Assembly: GCA_031216915.1 (NCBI GenBank)
Contig: CM062289.1
Coordinates: forward strand, 21,244,520-21,308,519
Source of the DNA: Pictodentalium vernedei
Taxonomy: Eukaryota; Mollusca; Scaphopoda; Dentaliida; Dentaliidae
DNA length: 64,000 nucleotides
Direction: 5' to 3'
Shown: positions 38,313 to 47,704 of the stretch, piece by piece
Position numbering within the stretch: the stretch's first letter is position 1
How the letters are laid out: each line of letters starts with the position of its first letter
The notes under the pieces: model-generated
What the model was told of the DNA's origin: nothing
What the model saw: only the letters and a program-made list of their open reading frames with translations
Database searches by the model: none
Program-made: the position numbers and the translations under genes

Positions 38313-39688
38313 AACATTGTAACACGGGTTCCCCTCGAAAATTTGGTTGGCGATAAAATGTGTTTTTTTGTTGATAGTTGTCAAAAGTATTGCTGAGTGT
38401 CCTAATAATTTTTATAGACGTGAGGACGTGTAATAAACACATAACGACACACGCGTGTGAATGGGTTAATCGATATTGCACTTGTGCCATCGCGGAAGGA
38501 TAAAACTCGAGGCCTGCGGGTTCTTGTTTAAAACGTACGCGCTGGCACTCGTGTCACATCGATTAACCCATTTACTCACGCATGTCGTTCTGTGTATTAA
38601 TGACTATGACCGTATGACCTATTGTAAGCACCCGGATGGTCTACCAAGCTGGCCTGTAATTATTGTAGGTTTAGAATACAGTATTTTATCAACGCAAAGT
38701 ATACTTCTAGCGTATAAGTTTTTGATAAAGCAATTAGGTATGTTCCAAATAGTTGGGCGATTAGATCGAGCCGTATGGCACCGACGTCCTACCTCACCCC
38801 CCCCCCCCCCCCCTTTCCCCAGTGTTTGTTAGTGTTGGCACTGTAGGCGTCGTCGGAAGAATATGTGGGCAAGGGCTGCAGAGGCGTCAAAAAGGGCACT
38901 CGACGCTGGGTATGTTAAGACCGGGAGTTTATAACGTATGATAAATTGTAATGTGATATTCAATAGTAGTAATGGCATTACATCTCGTCCCCTAAGATTT
39001 TAGAAGAACAAAGTGTAATCTGCAATACCACAGCATTGCAGATGGCACCTTGTTCCATTCAATGGAAAATATAAAGCTTTAGCTTTAGAAATCATACCGC
39101 CGACTGTATTGCTTCTATGTTTGGTGATTATCGACATTATACCTGCCCCCCACCCCTCCCTGTCCTACCCCATTGGCACTGTTCTCGGAAAGTAATTTTT
39201 TACTACTCGTGCACTTCTGGCTAAAAAGGGCACGCACTGCCCCTGTTGTCCCTGTCCAGTTATCTCGGGGCAAAGAGCAGCTGCCCTCTCTGCTCCTCTA
39301 AGTCCTCTTGCCCACTCCTGTATCTACTCCTCTGTTCACAGACCAGTGTTGCGAAATGCAGCCTACAGTGTAGCAGAATTATGCTGGGCAAAGTGTAAAA
39401 AAAGGTCATTAGAACCCCTAGAAAAATGTAATAAAATTTTTATAAGAATAATTGAATGTACTCGGTGGACAGGTTATAATTGTATAGCATAGAAAAATAT
39501 TAAAAAATTGTCGCACTAATACACACAGCAGGTTTGATAAAAATCACTGAGAAACACAAACCTTGTTATCCTGCCGCTCACAGTACCTATTGTTTAAAGT
39601 TGAACACCATATGTGCTTGCAGGTGTGCACACCAATGGGTACGATACTGTCAAAGCATTGTTAAAACAATTGACAAAGATGAAGAGAA
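38313..39688. other. Non-coding interval with one weak foldback
   Basis: ATGGGTTAATCGATAT near 38461 and ATCGATTAACCCATTT near 38558 form an imperfect inverted repeat. A C run lies at about 38796-38814 and a small hairpin (CTGCAATACCACAGCATTGCAG) near 39020. No gene was recognised. Confidence 0.5.
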
Positions 39689-40047
39689 TTATTTATTTAT
39701 TTATTTGTGTTTAGGGTCACATATTTCTGCACAATGGCTGATCATGACCGCGACAGTTTTACGGATGGAGGAAGCCGGAGTACCCGGAGAGAACCACCGA
39801 GCAACGGCGAGCAACTGTCAGCTCCCCAACATACTAACTCCACACAAGCGGGGTTGGCATTCGTTGAAGGCAAGTGCACCATCGACGTGCAGTACACCTT
39901 AGTACACAACGCCACCGTGCCCCCACGTGGGCAATGGGGGTGAAGTGTCTTGCCCAAGGACACAACGCGGTTGCCACAGGTGGGATTCGAACCGAGGACC
40001 TCTCGGCTTACAGCCTGCGCCTCTACCTACTGAGCCACCGCGCCCCC
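39689..40047 (-). mobile_element. SINE with tRNA-like head and perfect target duplication
   Basis: On the minus strand it starts GGGGGCGCGGTGGCTCAGTA with A box TGGCTCAGTAGG and B box GGTTCGAATCC, then the common body and (AAAT)n tail. AGATGAAGAGAA is present at both 39677-39688 and 40048-40059, an exact 12-bp target duplication. Confidence 0.95.
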
Positions 40048-40086
40048 AGATGAAGAGAAGACCTCTATAATGCAAATTATACACAG

Positions 40087-40315
40087 TTAACTTTTTACCC
40101 AACGAATGGCCCGCATCCGTCCGCGTAATATGCAAATTCAGCAGTTGAAAAAATATTATTTTTCAAAAAATTTCAACAAAAACATATCTTGCGACCCCTC
40201 GTTGGAACGTTATGAAAAATAATATTTTAATATAAAACACTATTTTGAAAATTTTTAAAAAAATGACATATAAAACAGTAAATTTTGTTATTGTCTGCAT
40301 TGGGTAAAGGGTTAA
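40087..40315. mobile_element. TTAA-flanked MITE (CCCTTTACC family, AT-rich subtype)
   Basis: TTAA at 40087-40090 and 40312-40315. Ends are CTTTTTACCCAACG and CATTGGGTAAAGGG. The interior has the AATATGCAAATTCAGCAG segment shared with the copy at 54836-55082. Its central palindrome is mostly deleted. It ends 17 bp before the Academ-like transposon. Confidence 0.8.
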
Positions 40316-40332
40316 ACCAAAACTGTTTGGAA

Positions 40333-40494
40333 TAGCGGGGGAGGAATTCGCTAGAATTGTGCACTTGGTGATACCTTCCTGAAATTTGGCATGATGTAAG
40401 GGTAGGCATCAGAGATTTCAAAATCGATCGGCTACAAGTTGGCACCATCCTCTAGCCACCACTAGCAGCGAAATCCAAAATGGCCGCCAAGCGG
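40333..40494 (+). repeat. Left terminal inverted repeat of the Academ-like element
   Basis: Pairs with 46721-46890. The outer 18 bp are exact; matches then continue in blocks with small indels through AATTGTGCACTTGGTGATAC, GAAATTTGGCA, CCGATCG-type and CAAGTTG blocks to GGCCGCCAAGCGG. Confidence 0.85.
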
Positions 40495-41762
40495 ATCGAA
40501 AAAAAGCTATTTTCGCCGATCGCACAACTGAAGCTCCAAACCTAACACCATACATGTGCTGTAATTGATGTGAATGATGGAGTGAAGCCCTTGGAACAAG
40601 TTGGGGGGAAGATTAATGGATAATGGGATCAGAATTTCCGTCGATGTGTGCGTCTGTGTGTCTGACTGTCAGTATGATCGTCCGTCCGTAGATAAATTAG
40701 TGTTGAATGTTTCTCGGGAATGCAATGGTCAAATGAACATGGTATGAGAGATTCCTGTCAACACATGAACAAGGGTACTCGATAGTATGCAGCAGTGGGG
40801 ATACTTGGACATTTGATAATCCAATTAAAGTGACAGTCTATTCTCAACTTCCGGCATTTTCGATAGATTTATTTTCTAAGAAAATAAAACTATCAAATTT
40901 CTAGAGGAGTTCTGGTTCAATCTCAACACCATAGCGACACGTCTGCCAGCAAGGGCAGTGCTGGAATGAACTCGGGATGCATTAGTTCCCGTTGTTAATT
41001 ATACAATGTTATCTTGCCAGTATAGAACATTGGCAAAATGGGACTAGAAGGGGTGAGTGTATGTTTGCAGTCATTCGAGGTACAGGAATATTTTTTGACT
41101 ACAAGTAGTATTCTTCATTTTCGGCCAGTTAAGATGTGGTGTGTTCCAAGTCAGGATTAATGTTGCCGACACTTAATGCCCATCCCTCATGGTATGCTAC
41201 TTTACCAGGGATATAGAGATATAGCCACCACTGGGAGCCAAAACATGACCTTTGATGTCGATGAGTGGTCGAAATGTTTTAGCGAATAACTTATCGAAAT
41301 ATGATCCGGTATGGCAATTTGATACCTTACGTTAGATTTATTAGATCAACTCAGGTATGGATTCATTGAGACATGAGTGCGCTACAAGATGAAGGATTTC
41401 CAAGTTGATTTGCTATGGAGTAGGAACTGACTAGTCACATGTGGCCTATGGCCAGAGAAAGACAAGGATACCATAGATGAACACACGGGTGAACGAAGGT
41501 ATCAACTGTTGTACAGAGGCAAAATAGTTGGGGATATTGTATCATGCTATGCATGAATTAACACCGTCTTGTGCAGTAAATAACAGACTATTTTCCGAAA
41601 TCTAAAACTGTATTCCTATACCCCGGACAATGTAGCAAGCCACATGGGATGAACATTTGTTAGCAAAATCAACTCAACTAGAAACATGACATGTGTTAAC
41701 TGGCCGAAAATGGAAAAAAAAATACCAGAATAGGAGATGACTGGTCCTAACATGACAGTATA
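40495..41762. other. 3' non-coding part of the Academ-like element
   Basis: Lies between the left inverted repeat and the stop codon of the transposase gene. No second open frame or domain was recognised in these roughly 1270 bp. Confidence 0.5.
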
Positions 41763-44700
41763 CTACTCAATATTGTTACAACAGCCACCTTCACACTTAC
41801 ACAAAGGTGTGCACCTTAATCCAGCTTTCAAGCATTTGCAATTGCCCTTGCAGGCCTTGGCACAACTACAGTGGAGCATCAGTGCACATGCAGCACTTGC
41901 GTCTCCTAGGTGAGTCCAAAATGGGACCAGAATATTGAGACGTGGATTCCACTCCCATCCGTACTGTGATGGGTCTGGCACACATAAGTGTTTCTGCAGA
42001 GCACGATGCCAAATGAAAGATGACACAAGAATTACCCTTTTTACATGTTGATACAGAGCTGCTTTGGTGGGCGGGATGTTTTCCATAGACTTAAGGCCAT
42101 GTGTGAACATATGCCGTCTCGCATCATTGACACGTGTACTGACACAACTGTTACTGTACATCTGTATGGTGAGTTTTTCGATATGCTGCATATGAGGGGA
42201 ATCCTCTGAAAAGACTTGCGGATTCTCAGTCAATTCTATCATCATTTCAGTTGATGCGGGAAAATTCATCCATGCATTCCATCCTGTCTTCTTCCCAATG
42301 CCGAGCATGCTGGATGTTACATCACAACCTGTGAAGGCGTGGAAGAAAGTCAGGGCCTTACAGTAATCAGGTCCAAGTTGTGAAGCTATCTCATGAATTG
42401 GCATATCTTTATATGCCTTTCCAATTCCAAACCCAATCCACAGCTCACTGAGTCCAAGGTCACGGAATGTTGCGAAATGGTGCAAAGACAGAATGACGAC
42501 ATCAGAATCAACCGTGCGAAGAAAAGCTATTTTGTGACCTTGTGAGACTGCATGGTTGAGATGAAGCATCATGCGCGTGTCTGCTTCCTCGTGGTTCGAT
42601 GGAGATATGTCACATAAGCTAACATCCTTATTGCATAGTACATATTCTCCTGATGTCGTTAACAACTGGTACTCGGATGTTGATGTTAATTTCAGCAGTT
42701 CAGCAGACAGGAACTTGAAAAATTCGTCTTTATTCTCACTAACTTTCAAGAATGCCTGCCAATTCTTCCCTTTAGGTAAAGGGACGTTCTCGGACACCCG
42801 TATCAACCTAACTGCTGTCTCACCGAGGCGTTTTGCTCGCGTCTGATTCTTCAAACTGCCTTCGGGGTAACAGTCATAGATCGCATCAACCCTTGTGGTG
42901 TTCGTGTTAATCAGAGATTCGATGTATGGCAATAATTGCAATCGAGCATATTCTCCAAACAGATCCGCTTTCTGTGGTTTGATTACATGGACTACAGCAG
43001 GCATATCCAAGATGACAACTGAAGCTTGTCTAGCTGCTGAATTCTTCCCTTGTGCAGGAATAGCTGGTAAACAATTGAGAATTTGAGATTTTGTCCCACT
43101 CCGTAGCTTACCTCTATCGGATAATGCTGGCGGATCACGTGCATTCTCGTGCATGAAAAACTCATCCATGTTTGAATCAGGCCGGGCTTGCAGTGAAACG
43201 AACATCTGGGTAACTATTGCGGCAGTTGCTTTACTTGACATGAGTTTGTCTCGGCCTTTGTCCAGGTTGGCTGGGGGTGGGTTAAGGAAGGTATATATAT
43301 TTGCCTTGGGAATAACATCATTCAGGGGTACGGTGCATTCCACAAGCCTTTCCTTCAAGAAAGTGGAATATAAATGCTTGCCCCTTTCGGGTAATGACCG
43401 TAAACTCTTACTAACTTCGGGGTCCATATATTCACCAGTATCTAATGTCACCAGCTGACCACTAGTTTCATCATAAGGGTTGATAATGAGTCCCTGATTC
43501 ACCAGATCGAGGAGAGATTTCAATTGATTCAGAAATTTTTTCTGCTCTGATACCGAACTTTCCGGGTGTTCCGTGTTATCTGATGATGTTGTGTGGAAAC
43601 TTGCATATTCATACTCATCTATAACACGCAGAACTTCTGACCTTGAAAGCTCAATAACGACTTTCTCTTCAGCCTGGCCATAGAGACCTTTTGGACCACT
43701 GTCTTCTTTGAGTAGTTGGATACTATGTTCTTGGCTCTGATCTAAACCCATCATACTGAACTTCCTCTCACTACGCTGGACCACAAAATGGCCTTCCATG
43801 AATTTGTTGTGGATTGAAGGATGCCGCCTGGGTAGCTGAGACATGTCTCTCAGAAATACGGGGACCCACCGACAATAATTTGTATGTCCTAGGGCAAAAA
43901 AGTAACTGCACAACTCATCGATAGAACACAGTGTACCAGGCCAGTTACCGATTCGTTGGTTCCGAACGAATTGACAGCTTGTCAAGAGAAAGTTCCGAAC
44001 GATTTCACCCCAATAGCGCGCAGTTGGAGATTGTGAAAGAATCCTCTGTTCCCACATTTCAAATGACTCATGGGGCCCAGTCTGCTGACAGTAAATCTCA
44101 TAAGCATTCTTTCTGAGGATCTCAAGCCAAGCTAGAGTGAGAAGATATGCCTGTCGCGTCCTCTTGACATGTTTCCCACCAAGTAGGGATGATGCTACAC
44201 CGGGTGTGAATATCTTTGCGAGGTGAAACATTCGCTCCCAACCAGAACCACCCATAAGCTTACCACCAGCTTCTTGGGTGCACATTTCAAGATGCAGGAA
44301 TCCAATCATACACACCATTCGATCCTCACCTATCTCCTCTGGGAACAGCCATTGACATTTTTTCTGCCTGGCATACAACGGACAGTCACCTTCAATGACA
44401 GGTATCTGGCCGGGGTTTACGAAAGCAGTAGCTTCCCTGACCACATACATAGCATGCTTCTGCATACTGAGTGAGTCCGCTTTCTGCTCACTGAAAACAG
44501 GGAATACCCCAATAACTGCACGAGGTTTGACATTGTCTTGATCTTCATGTTTTGAAAAGAAGCCTGAAAAGGTCACAGGGACTTCATCAAGCTGCCAGCT
44601 GCCATCAACCTTCCCTTTATTGCTGATCTGTGACACATGAGACAACCAGTCATTCTCTCCCACGTTCAAATCTGCATATTCATTGGGCCGTACATTACAT

Positions 44701-46367
44701 TCATCTGGAGATTCAAGCCTGATGTCCCCACCAAAGTCTTCAACGAAAGGAACAAATGCATAGTCGTCTGGGAGTTCAATTTGTGTGTCTTCTGGAACAT
44801 CTAAACTCAGTGGTGGGGGATCAGTACCCACATTGTCCCTGCTCAGTTGACCAATGAGTGTGATGGACGTACCATGCATATCAGATCTACCAGATATATC
44901 AATGTTATCAGTGGTTCCTATCGAGAAAACATTACGTTTGCAGTTAGCTGGGACTACAACACCTTCGTTCTTGAACCGCAGTGAAACAGCTCTCGCGAAA
45001 CTCCTGCGAACATCCATTACGCGATCATAAGAGACAGAGAGTCCCATTTGATGAAAATCTCTGATAAGATTTTTCATACGATCATGGGCATGCAACTTCA
45101 AACCCACATAAAGAGGCATTGGAGTTTCTCTGTCACGTCTCTGGTGAACATTTTGTGCATGTTCGGAGCGTTTCGCTGAATTGCTGATCAACATCTGTGA
45201 AATAGTACAAGCCACTCGAGTCTTGGCATTAACAGTCTCATCATCGCCTAAGTTCTGTATACTACATGTGCCCTCAAGTAGAACTCTAAGAAGAGTCAGG
45301 AGTGAGTTGGGTACAGGCTCGCTCAAGCAATAAGATGAAAATGATCCCGTGAAAGGAGCTTGAGATATGAGTATGTGTTTACGCAGAAGAAGACCCACAT
45401 CAACTATCTTTTTTGCCTCTTCCTCAGACACTATACGAGTTAAAGATTCGGACAACAAGGAGCCAACTCGAAACCTACTTGAAATAAACACATCTCTACC
45501 CTGTGTGAAGGCGTCCCAGCCATCGCCCAATTTCTGCAACAAATGTTCTTTGAATCGAGTGGAATGTATTTCTTCACTAAGCCAATCAGAACCGACTTGC
45601 TTCAACCTCCGACTGTACAGATTCTTGAGATCGACAAGCTTCATCGCGGAATCGTTGTGTTCAACAAATGTTATGAGCTCTGCCATAACGAGAGGGTCAT
45701 AGGGCAGGCCTGACGCGGAATGTTCGGCGTTCTTCGACTTTTTAGATTTAGCCGCTCGTGCTTCATTGGCAAGCTTACAATAACAGGTTTTGTGATAGTA
45801 AAGATCACTAGCAGCGGAATCAAATGCTGCATTGACCCGAGAAAAAACAACCCAGTTCTCGGCTTCCTTTGCCATAATTTTGAGTTTATTGTTATCAGAC
45901 ATTGATCTGCAAATAGGCTCACTGCTGTCACCTTCGCGTTTGTGACAATAAACACACTGGGGCAGTTTCCTGTCACAGCCAGATTCAAAACTTGTCCGTG
46001 TTCTTTTAGGACTCAGCGTGGAGCAGGATGCCACTGCCTCATTTCGCTCTCGCTTGTGTAGCACGCGCTGTACGATGTGAGTCCGAATACTGTCACGGCA
46101 TGTCTTATGATATATTGCCTTATTCGTCAACAGTGACATCGACATACACTCATCACTCTCTCTCATCAAACAATCAATGGTCAAATTATATGGAAGCTCA
46201 ACGCCATTATCTAGGAAGCGCGTTATGTCTTCCTCAATAGCTTTATAGGCGTCATGAAAACGAGATTCTCTATACGGACGCATCAATTTCTTGGAACTGT
46301 CTTGCTGGCAAAAGCAACAACGTTCCCAGTCAGTACTAGTCCGTACACGAAGAGGATTCTCACTCAT
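41763..46367 (-). CDS. Academ-like transposase with XPG/FEN-like nuclease and CXC tail (1534 aa)
   Basis: One intact exon-like frame; the first ATG is at 46367, with a stop-free leader upstream. In ATG-based numbering, two zinc-binding-type modules occur near the start: CCFC at 17-20 with HKTC at 87-90, and CVYC at 138-141 with HKTC at 192-195. A transposase-like core has an Asp at 487 (TTDNID), HLEM at 692-695 and DQSQEHS at 876-882, plausible catalytic acids. From about 1115 to 1370 the order of motifs follows FEN1/XPG nucleases: Asp1121, YDCYPEGSLKNQTRAKR (Asp1165), EEADTR (1260-1265), VDSD (Asp1287/1289), GCD (Asp1349) and GIGKK (1356-1360). The last 31 residues (1500-1530) are a tesmin/TSO1-type CXC cysteine cluster. 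It probably cuts and joins element ends in the nucleus. No stop or shift was found, so the copy may be young. Confidence 0.85.
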   Translation of the reverse strand: MSENPLRVRTSTDWERCCFCQQDSSKKLMRPYRESRFHDAYKAIEEDITRFLDNGVELPYNLTIDCLMRESDECMSMSLLTNKAIYHKTCRDSIRTHIVQRVLHKRERNEAVASCSTLSPKRTRTSFESGCDRKLPQCVYCHKREGDSSEPICRSMSDNNKLKIMAKEAENWVVFSRVNAAFDSAASDLYYHKTCYCKLANEARAAKSKKSKNAEHSASGLPYDPLVMAELITFVEHNDSAMKLVDLKNLYSRRLKQVGSDWLSEEIHSTRFKEHLLQKLGDGWDAFTQGRDVFISSRFRVGSLLSESLTRIVSEEEAKKIVDVGLLLRKHILISQAPFTGSFSSYCLSEPVPNSLLTLLRVLLEGTCSIQNLGDDETVNAKTRVACTISQMLISNSAKRSEHAQNVHQRRDRETPMPLYVGLKLHAHDRMKNLIRDFHQMGLSVSYDRVMDVRRSFARAVSLRFKNEGVVVPANCKRNVFSIGTTDNIDISGRSDMHGTSITLIGQLSRDNVGTDPPPLSLDVPEDTQIELPDDYAFVPFVEDFGGDIRLESPDECNVRPNEYADLNVGENDWLSHVSQISNKGKVDGSWQLDEVPVTFSGFFSKHEDQDNVKPRAVIGVFPVFSEQKADSLSMQKHAMYVVREATAFVNPGQIPVIEGDCPLYARQKKCQWLFPEEIGEDRMVCMIGFLHLEMCTQEAGGKLMGGSGWERMFHLAKIFTPGVASSLLGGKHVKRTRQAYLLTLAWLEILRKNAYEIYCQQTGPHESFEMWEQRILSQSPTARYWGEIVRNFLLTSCQFVRNQRIGNWPGTLCSIDELCSYFFALGHTNYCRWVPVFLRDMSQLPRRHPSIHNKFMEGHFVVQRSERKFSMMGLDQSQEHSIQLLKEDSGPKGLYGQAEEKVVIELSRSEVLRVIDEYEYASFHTTSSDNTEHPESSVSEQKKFLNQLKSLLDLVNQGLIINPYDETSGQLVTLDTGEYMDPEVSKSLRSLPERGKHLYSTFLKERLVECTVPLNDVIPKANIYTFLNPPPANLDKGRDKLMSSKATAAIVTQMFVSLQARPDSNMDEFFMHENARDPPALSDRGKLRSGTKSQILNCLPAIPAQGKNSAARQASVVILDMPAVVHVIKPQKADLFGEYARLQLLPYIESLINTNTTRVDAIYDCYPEGSLKNQTRAKRLGETAVRLIRVSENVPLPKGKNWQAFLKVSENKDEFFKFLSAELLKLTSTSEYQLLTTSGEYVLCNKDVSLCDISPSNHEEADTRMMLHLNHAVSQGHKIAFLRTVDSDVVILSLHHFATFRDLGLSELWIGFGIGKAYKDMPIHEIASQLGPDYCKALTFFHAFTGCDVTSSMLGIGKKTGWNAWMNFPASTEMMIELTENPQVFSEDSPHMQHIEKLTIQMYSNSCVSTRVNDARRHMFTHGLKSMENIPPTKAALYQHVKRVILVSSFIWHRALQKHLCVPDPSQYGWEWNPRLNILVPFWTHLGDASAACALMLHCSCAKACKGNCKCLKAGLRCTPLCKCEGGCCNNIE

Positions 46368-46482
46368 TCTGTGAATGATTTTTGTGAACAATCGCGTTCT
46401 CGAATTAATTTCGACAGACAAATCAGAATTGCTTGCGGAATTACGCCAAACAAGAGATTGTATGGCAAAGAGACTGCTTCAT

Positions 46483-46560
46483 AAAGAGCGTTGTTTCTCC
46501 GGGATCAGCGTCATTCAGGTTTGCCTGAATGACGCTGATCCCGGAGAAACAACGCTCTTT
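46483..46560. repeat. Perfect 37-bp-arm palindrome upstream of the transposase gene
   Basis: 46483-46519 pairs exactly with 46524-46560 across a 4-nt loop. It lies 116 bp upstream of the transposase ATG, in the presumed 5' leader. It could form a very stable RNA hairpin or a cruciform. Confidence 0.95.
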
Positions 46561-46563
46561 TCA

Positions 46564-46605
46564 AGTTCCAAGAAATTGATGCGTCCGTATAGAGAATCTC
46601 GTTTT
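46564..46605 (+). repeat. Inverted 42-bp copy of the transposase N-terminal coding region
   Basis: These bases are the exact reverse complement of 46257-46298, which codes for the Lys-Leu-Met-Arg-Pro-Tyr region of the transposase. The copy directly follows the palindrome, so a snap-back rearrangement produced both. It is not a separate gene. Confidence 0.9.
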
Positions 46606-46720
46606 ATTCTACATCATCTCCCACGTCTGTTTCCAACACGTGCGTGGATCAGAGTTCACTTTCGCGCCCTTACAATCGGATGTATAGTCGGTAGACCGTC
46701 GAAAAGGAGGTTCCCTTCAG

Positions 46721-46890
46721 CCGCTGGCGGCCATTTTGGATTGTGCCGCTACTGGTCGCCACCGGTCGGTGTCAACTTGTAGCCGATCGTTTTTGAGAAC
46801 CTCATAGCCTACACTAACAGTGTGCCAAATTTCAAGAAGGTATCACCAAGTGCACAATTCACCTGTATGTGACGAATTCCTCCCCCGCTA
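46721..46890 (-). repeat. Right terminal inverted repeat of the Academ-like element
   Basis: Complementary to 40333-40494. It should contain or adjoin the promoter for the leftward transposase gene; no clear TATA box was identified. Confidence 0.85.
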
Positions 46891-47626
46891 GAAGAAGTGA
46901 TGACTTTCGGACGTTATGGTATGTTAAGTTTGATGGGATGTTATTCCTCTACTGATGAGGAGGAATTTTAACTTGGCCCTTAACTGTCAGATTGTTTCAT
47001 TGTTTTGTCATGTCACACCTGATTCGCTGAAATGGAACAGTGGCGTGATACTTTGTCAGCTCTGGCCAGTTTTAACTCGAACTGGCTGAACTATTACGTA
47101 CACATCTAACAGAACACCCTCCCGGCCGACGACTATCGAAACCAGGAGATTCGTATTAGAGTATGGGAACGGACTGGTAGTGGCACTTCTTTGGCTTCAT
47201 TTGCAAAGGGTGCCTCATGTTCACTTGTCCTGCTCGAAGTCGCATGCTTGTTCAGCAGACATTACGCTATCCTGCTCAAGGACAGTCACGTTCCACTGGG
47301 TATAAAAGAACCAGAAGAAGCCCAGATCAGACACTCTCTGGTCAACGCTCACAGCCGACGGAATTTTACTTATCAGAATCTTGTTGATAAATTTGTGGCT
47401 GAGCAGATTGTGACTGTCTTCAGAAATAACTAGTTGAAATGTATTAATGAATATTGTTGAAGCTTATATTGGCTTATAATAGATTAAATATGCATGGAAA
47501 AGTACTTGCCGAGTACTTACTTACTGAACCGTCCATTCGCTGACACTTCCAATATTTGCCAGACAGCCGAACCAACAGACGGTACACGGATAAATTTGGG
47601 CCACCTCATAAAAACCTTTTCCAGTT
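46891..47626. other. Non-coding interval, nothing recognised
   Basis: One 80-codon plus-strand frame (47191-47433) has no recognisable domain and is not called. No repeat structure was noted. Confidence 0.4.
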
Positions 47627-47704
47627 TTAACCCTTTACCCAACGTAACGCTCAAAACCGGCCAGCGCTATTCTCAAAAATCGCGAATTAATTTTCACTAT
47701 TTTT

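Larger units (their letters stand above)
40333..46890 (-). mobile_element. Academ-like DNA transposon (XPG-nuclease lineage), apparently complete
   Basis: Both ends carry an inverted repeat of about 165 bp: 40333-40494 on the left and 46721-46890 on the right. The tips are TAGCGGGGGAGGAATTCG and its exact complement. Further matches include GTGCACTTGGTGATACCTTC and CCAAAATGGCCGCCA. The inverted repeats enclose one long gene. GAA on both outer sides (40330-40332 and 46891-46893) is a possible 3-bp target duplication. Academ elements are recalled to have 3-4 bp duplications and, in one lineage, an XPG nuclease, which fits. The assignment rests on remembered family features, without a search. 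Confidence 0.8.

Noticed and set aside
37221-38490. Long minus-strand open frames of 300-419 codons with Leu-Ala-Ala-Tyr-Trp-Gln-Pro-Thr-Gly repeats
   Set aside because: They are open in all three phases because the CTGCCAGTAGG/CCAGTAGG minisatellite has no stop on that strand. Nothing suggests translation.
43153-45988. Plus-strand frames of 60-111 codons over 41763-46367
   Set aside because: They are antisense shadows of the long transposase gene with no domain of their own.
46375-46782. 135-codon plus-strand frame sharing a peptide with the transposase
   Set aside because: The shared peptide comes from the 42-bp inverted copy of the coding region next to the palindrome; the rest is leader and inverted repeat.
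40333-46890. Assignment of the transposon to Kolobok, Zisupton or piggyBac
   Set aside because: Kolobok and piggyBac use TTAA targets, which are absent here. The XPG-like nuclease plus possible 3-bp duplication fits Academ better than KDZ-type elements.
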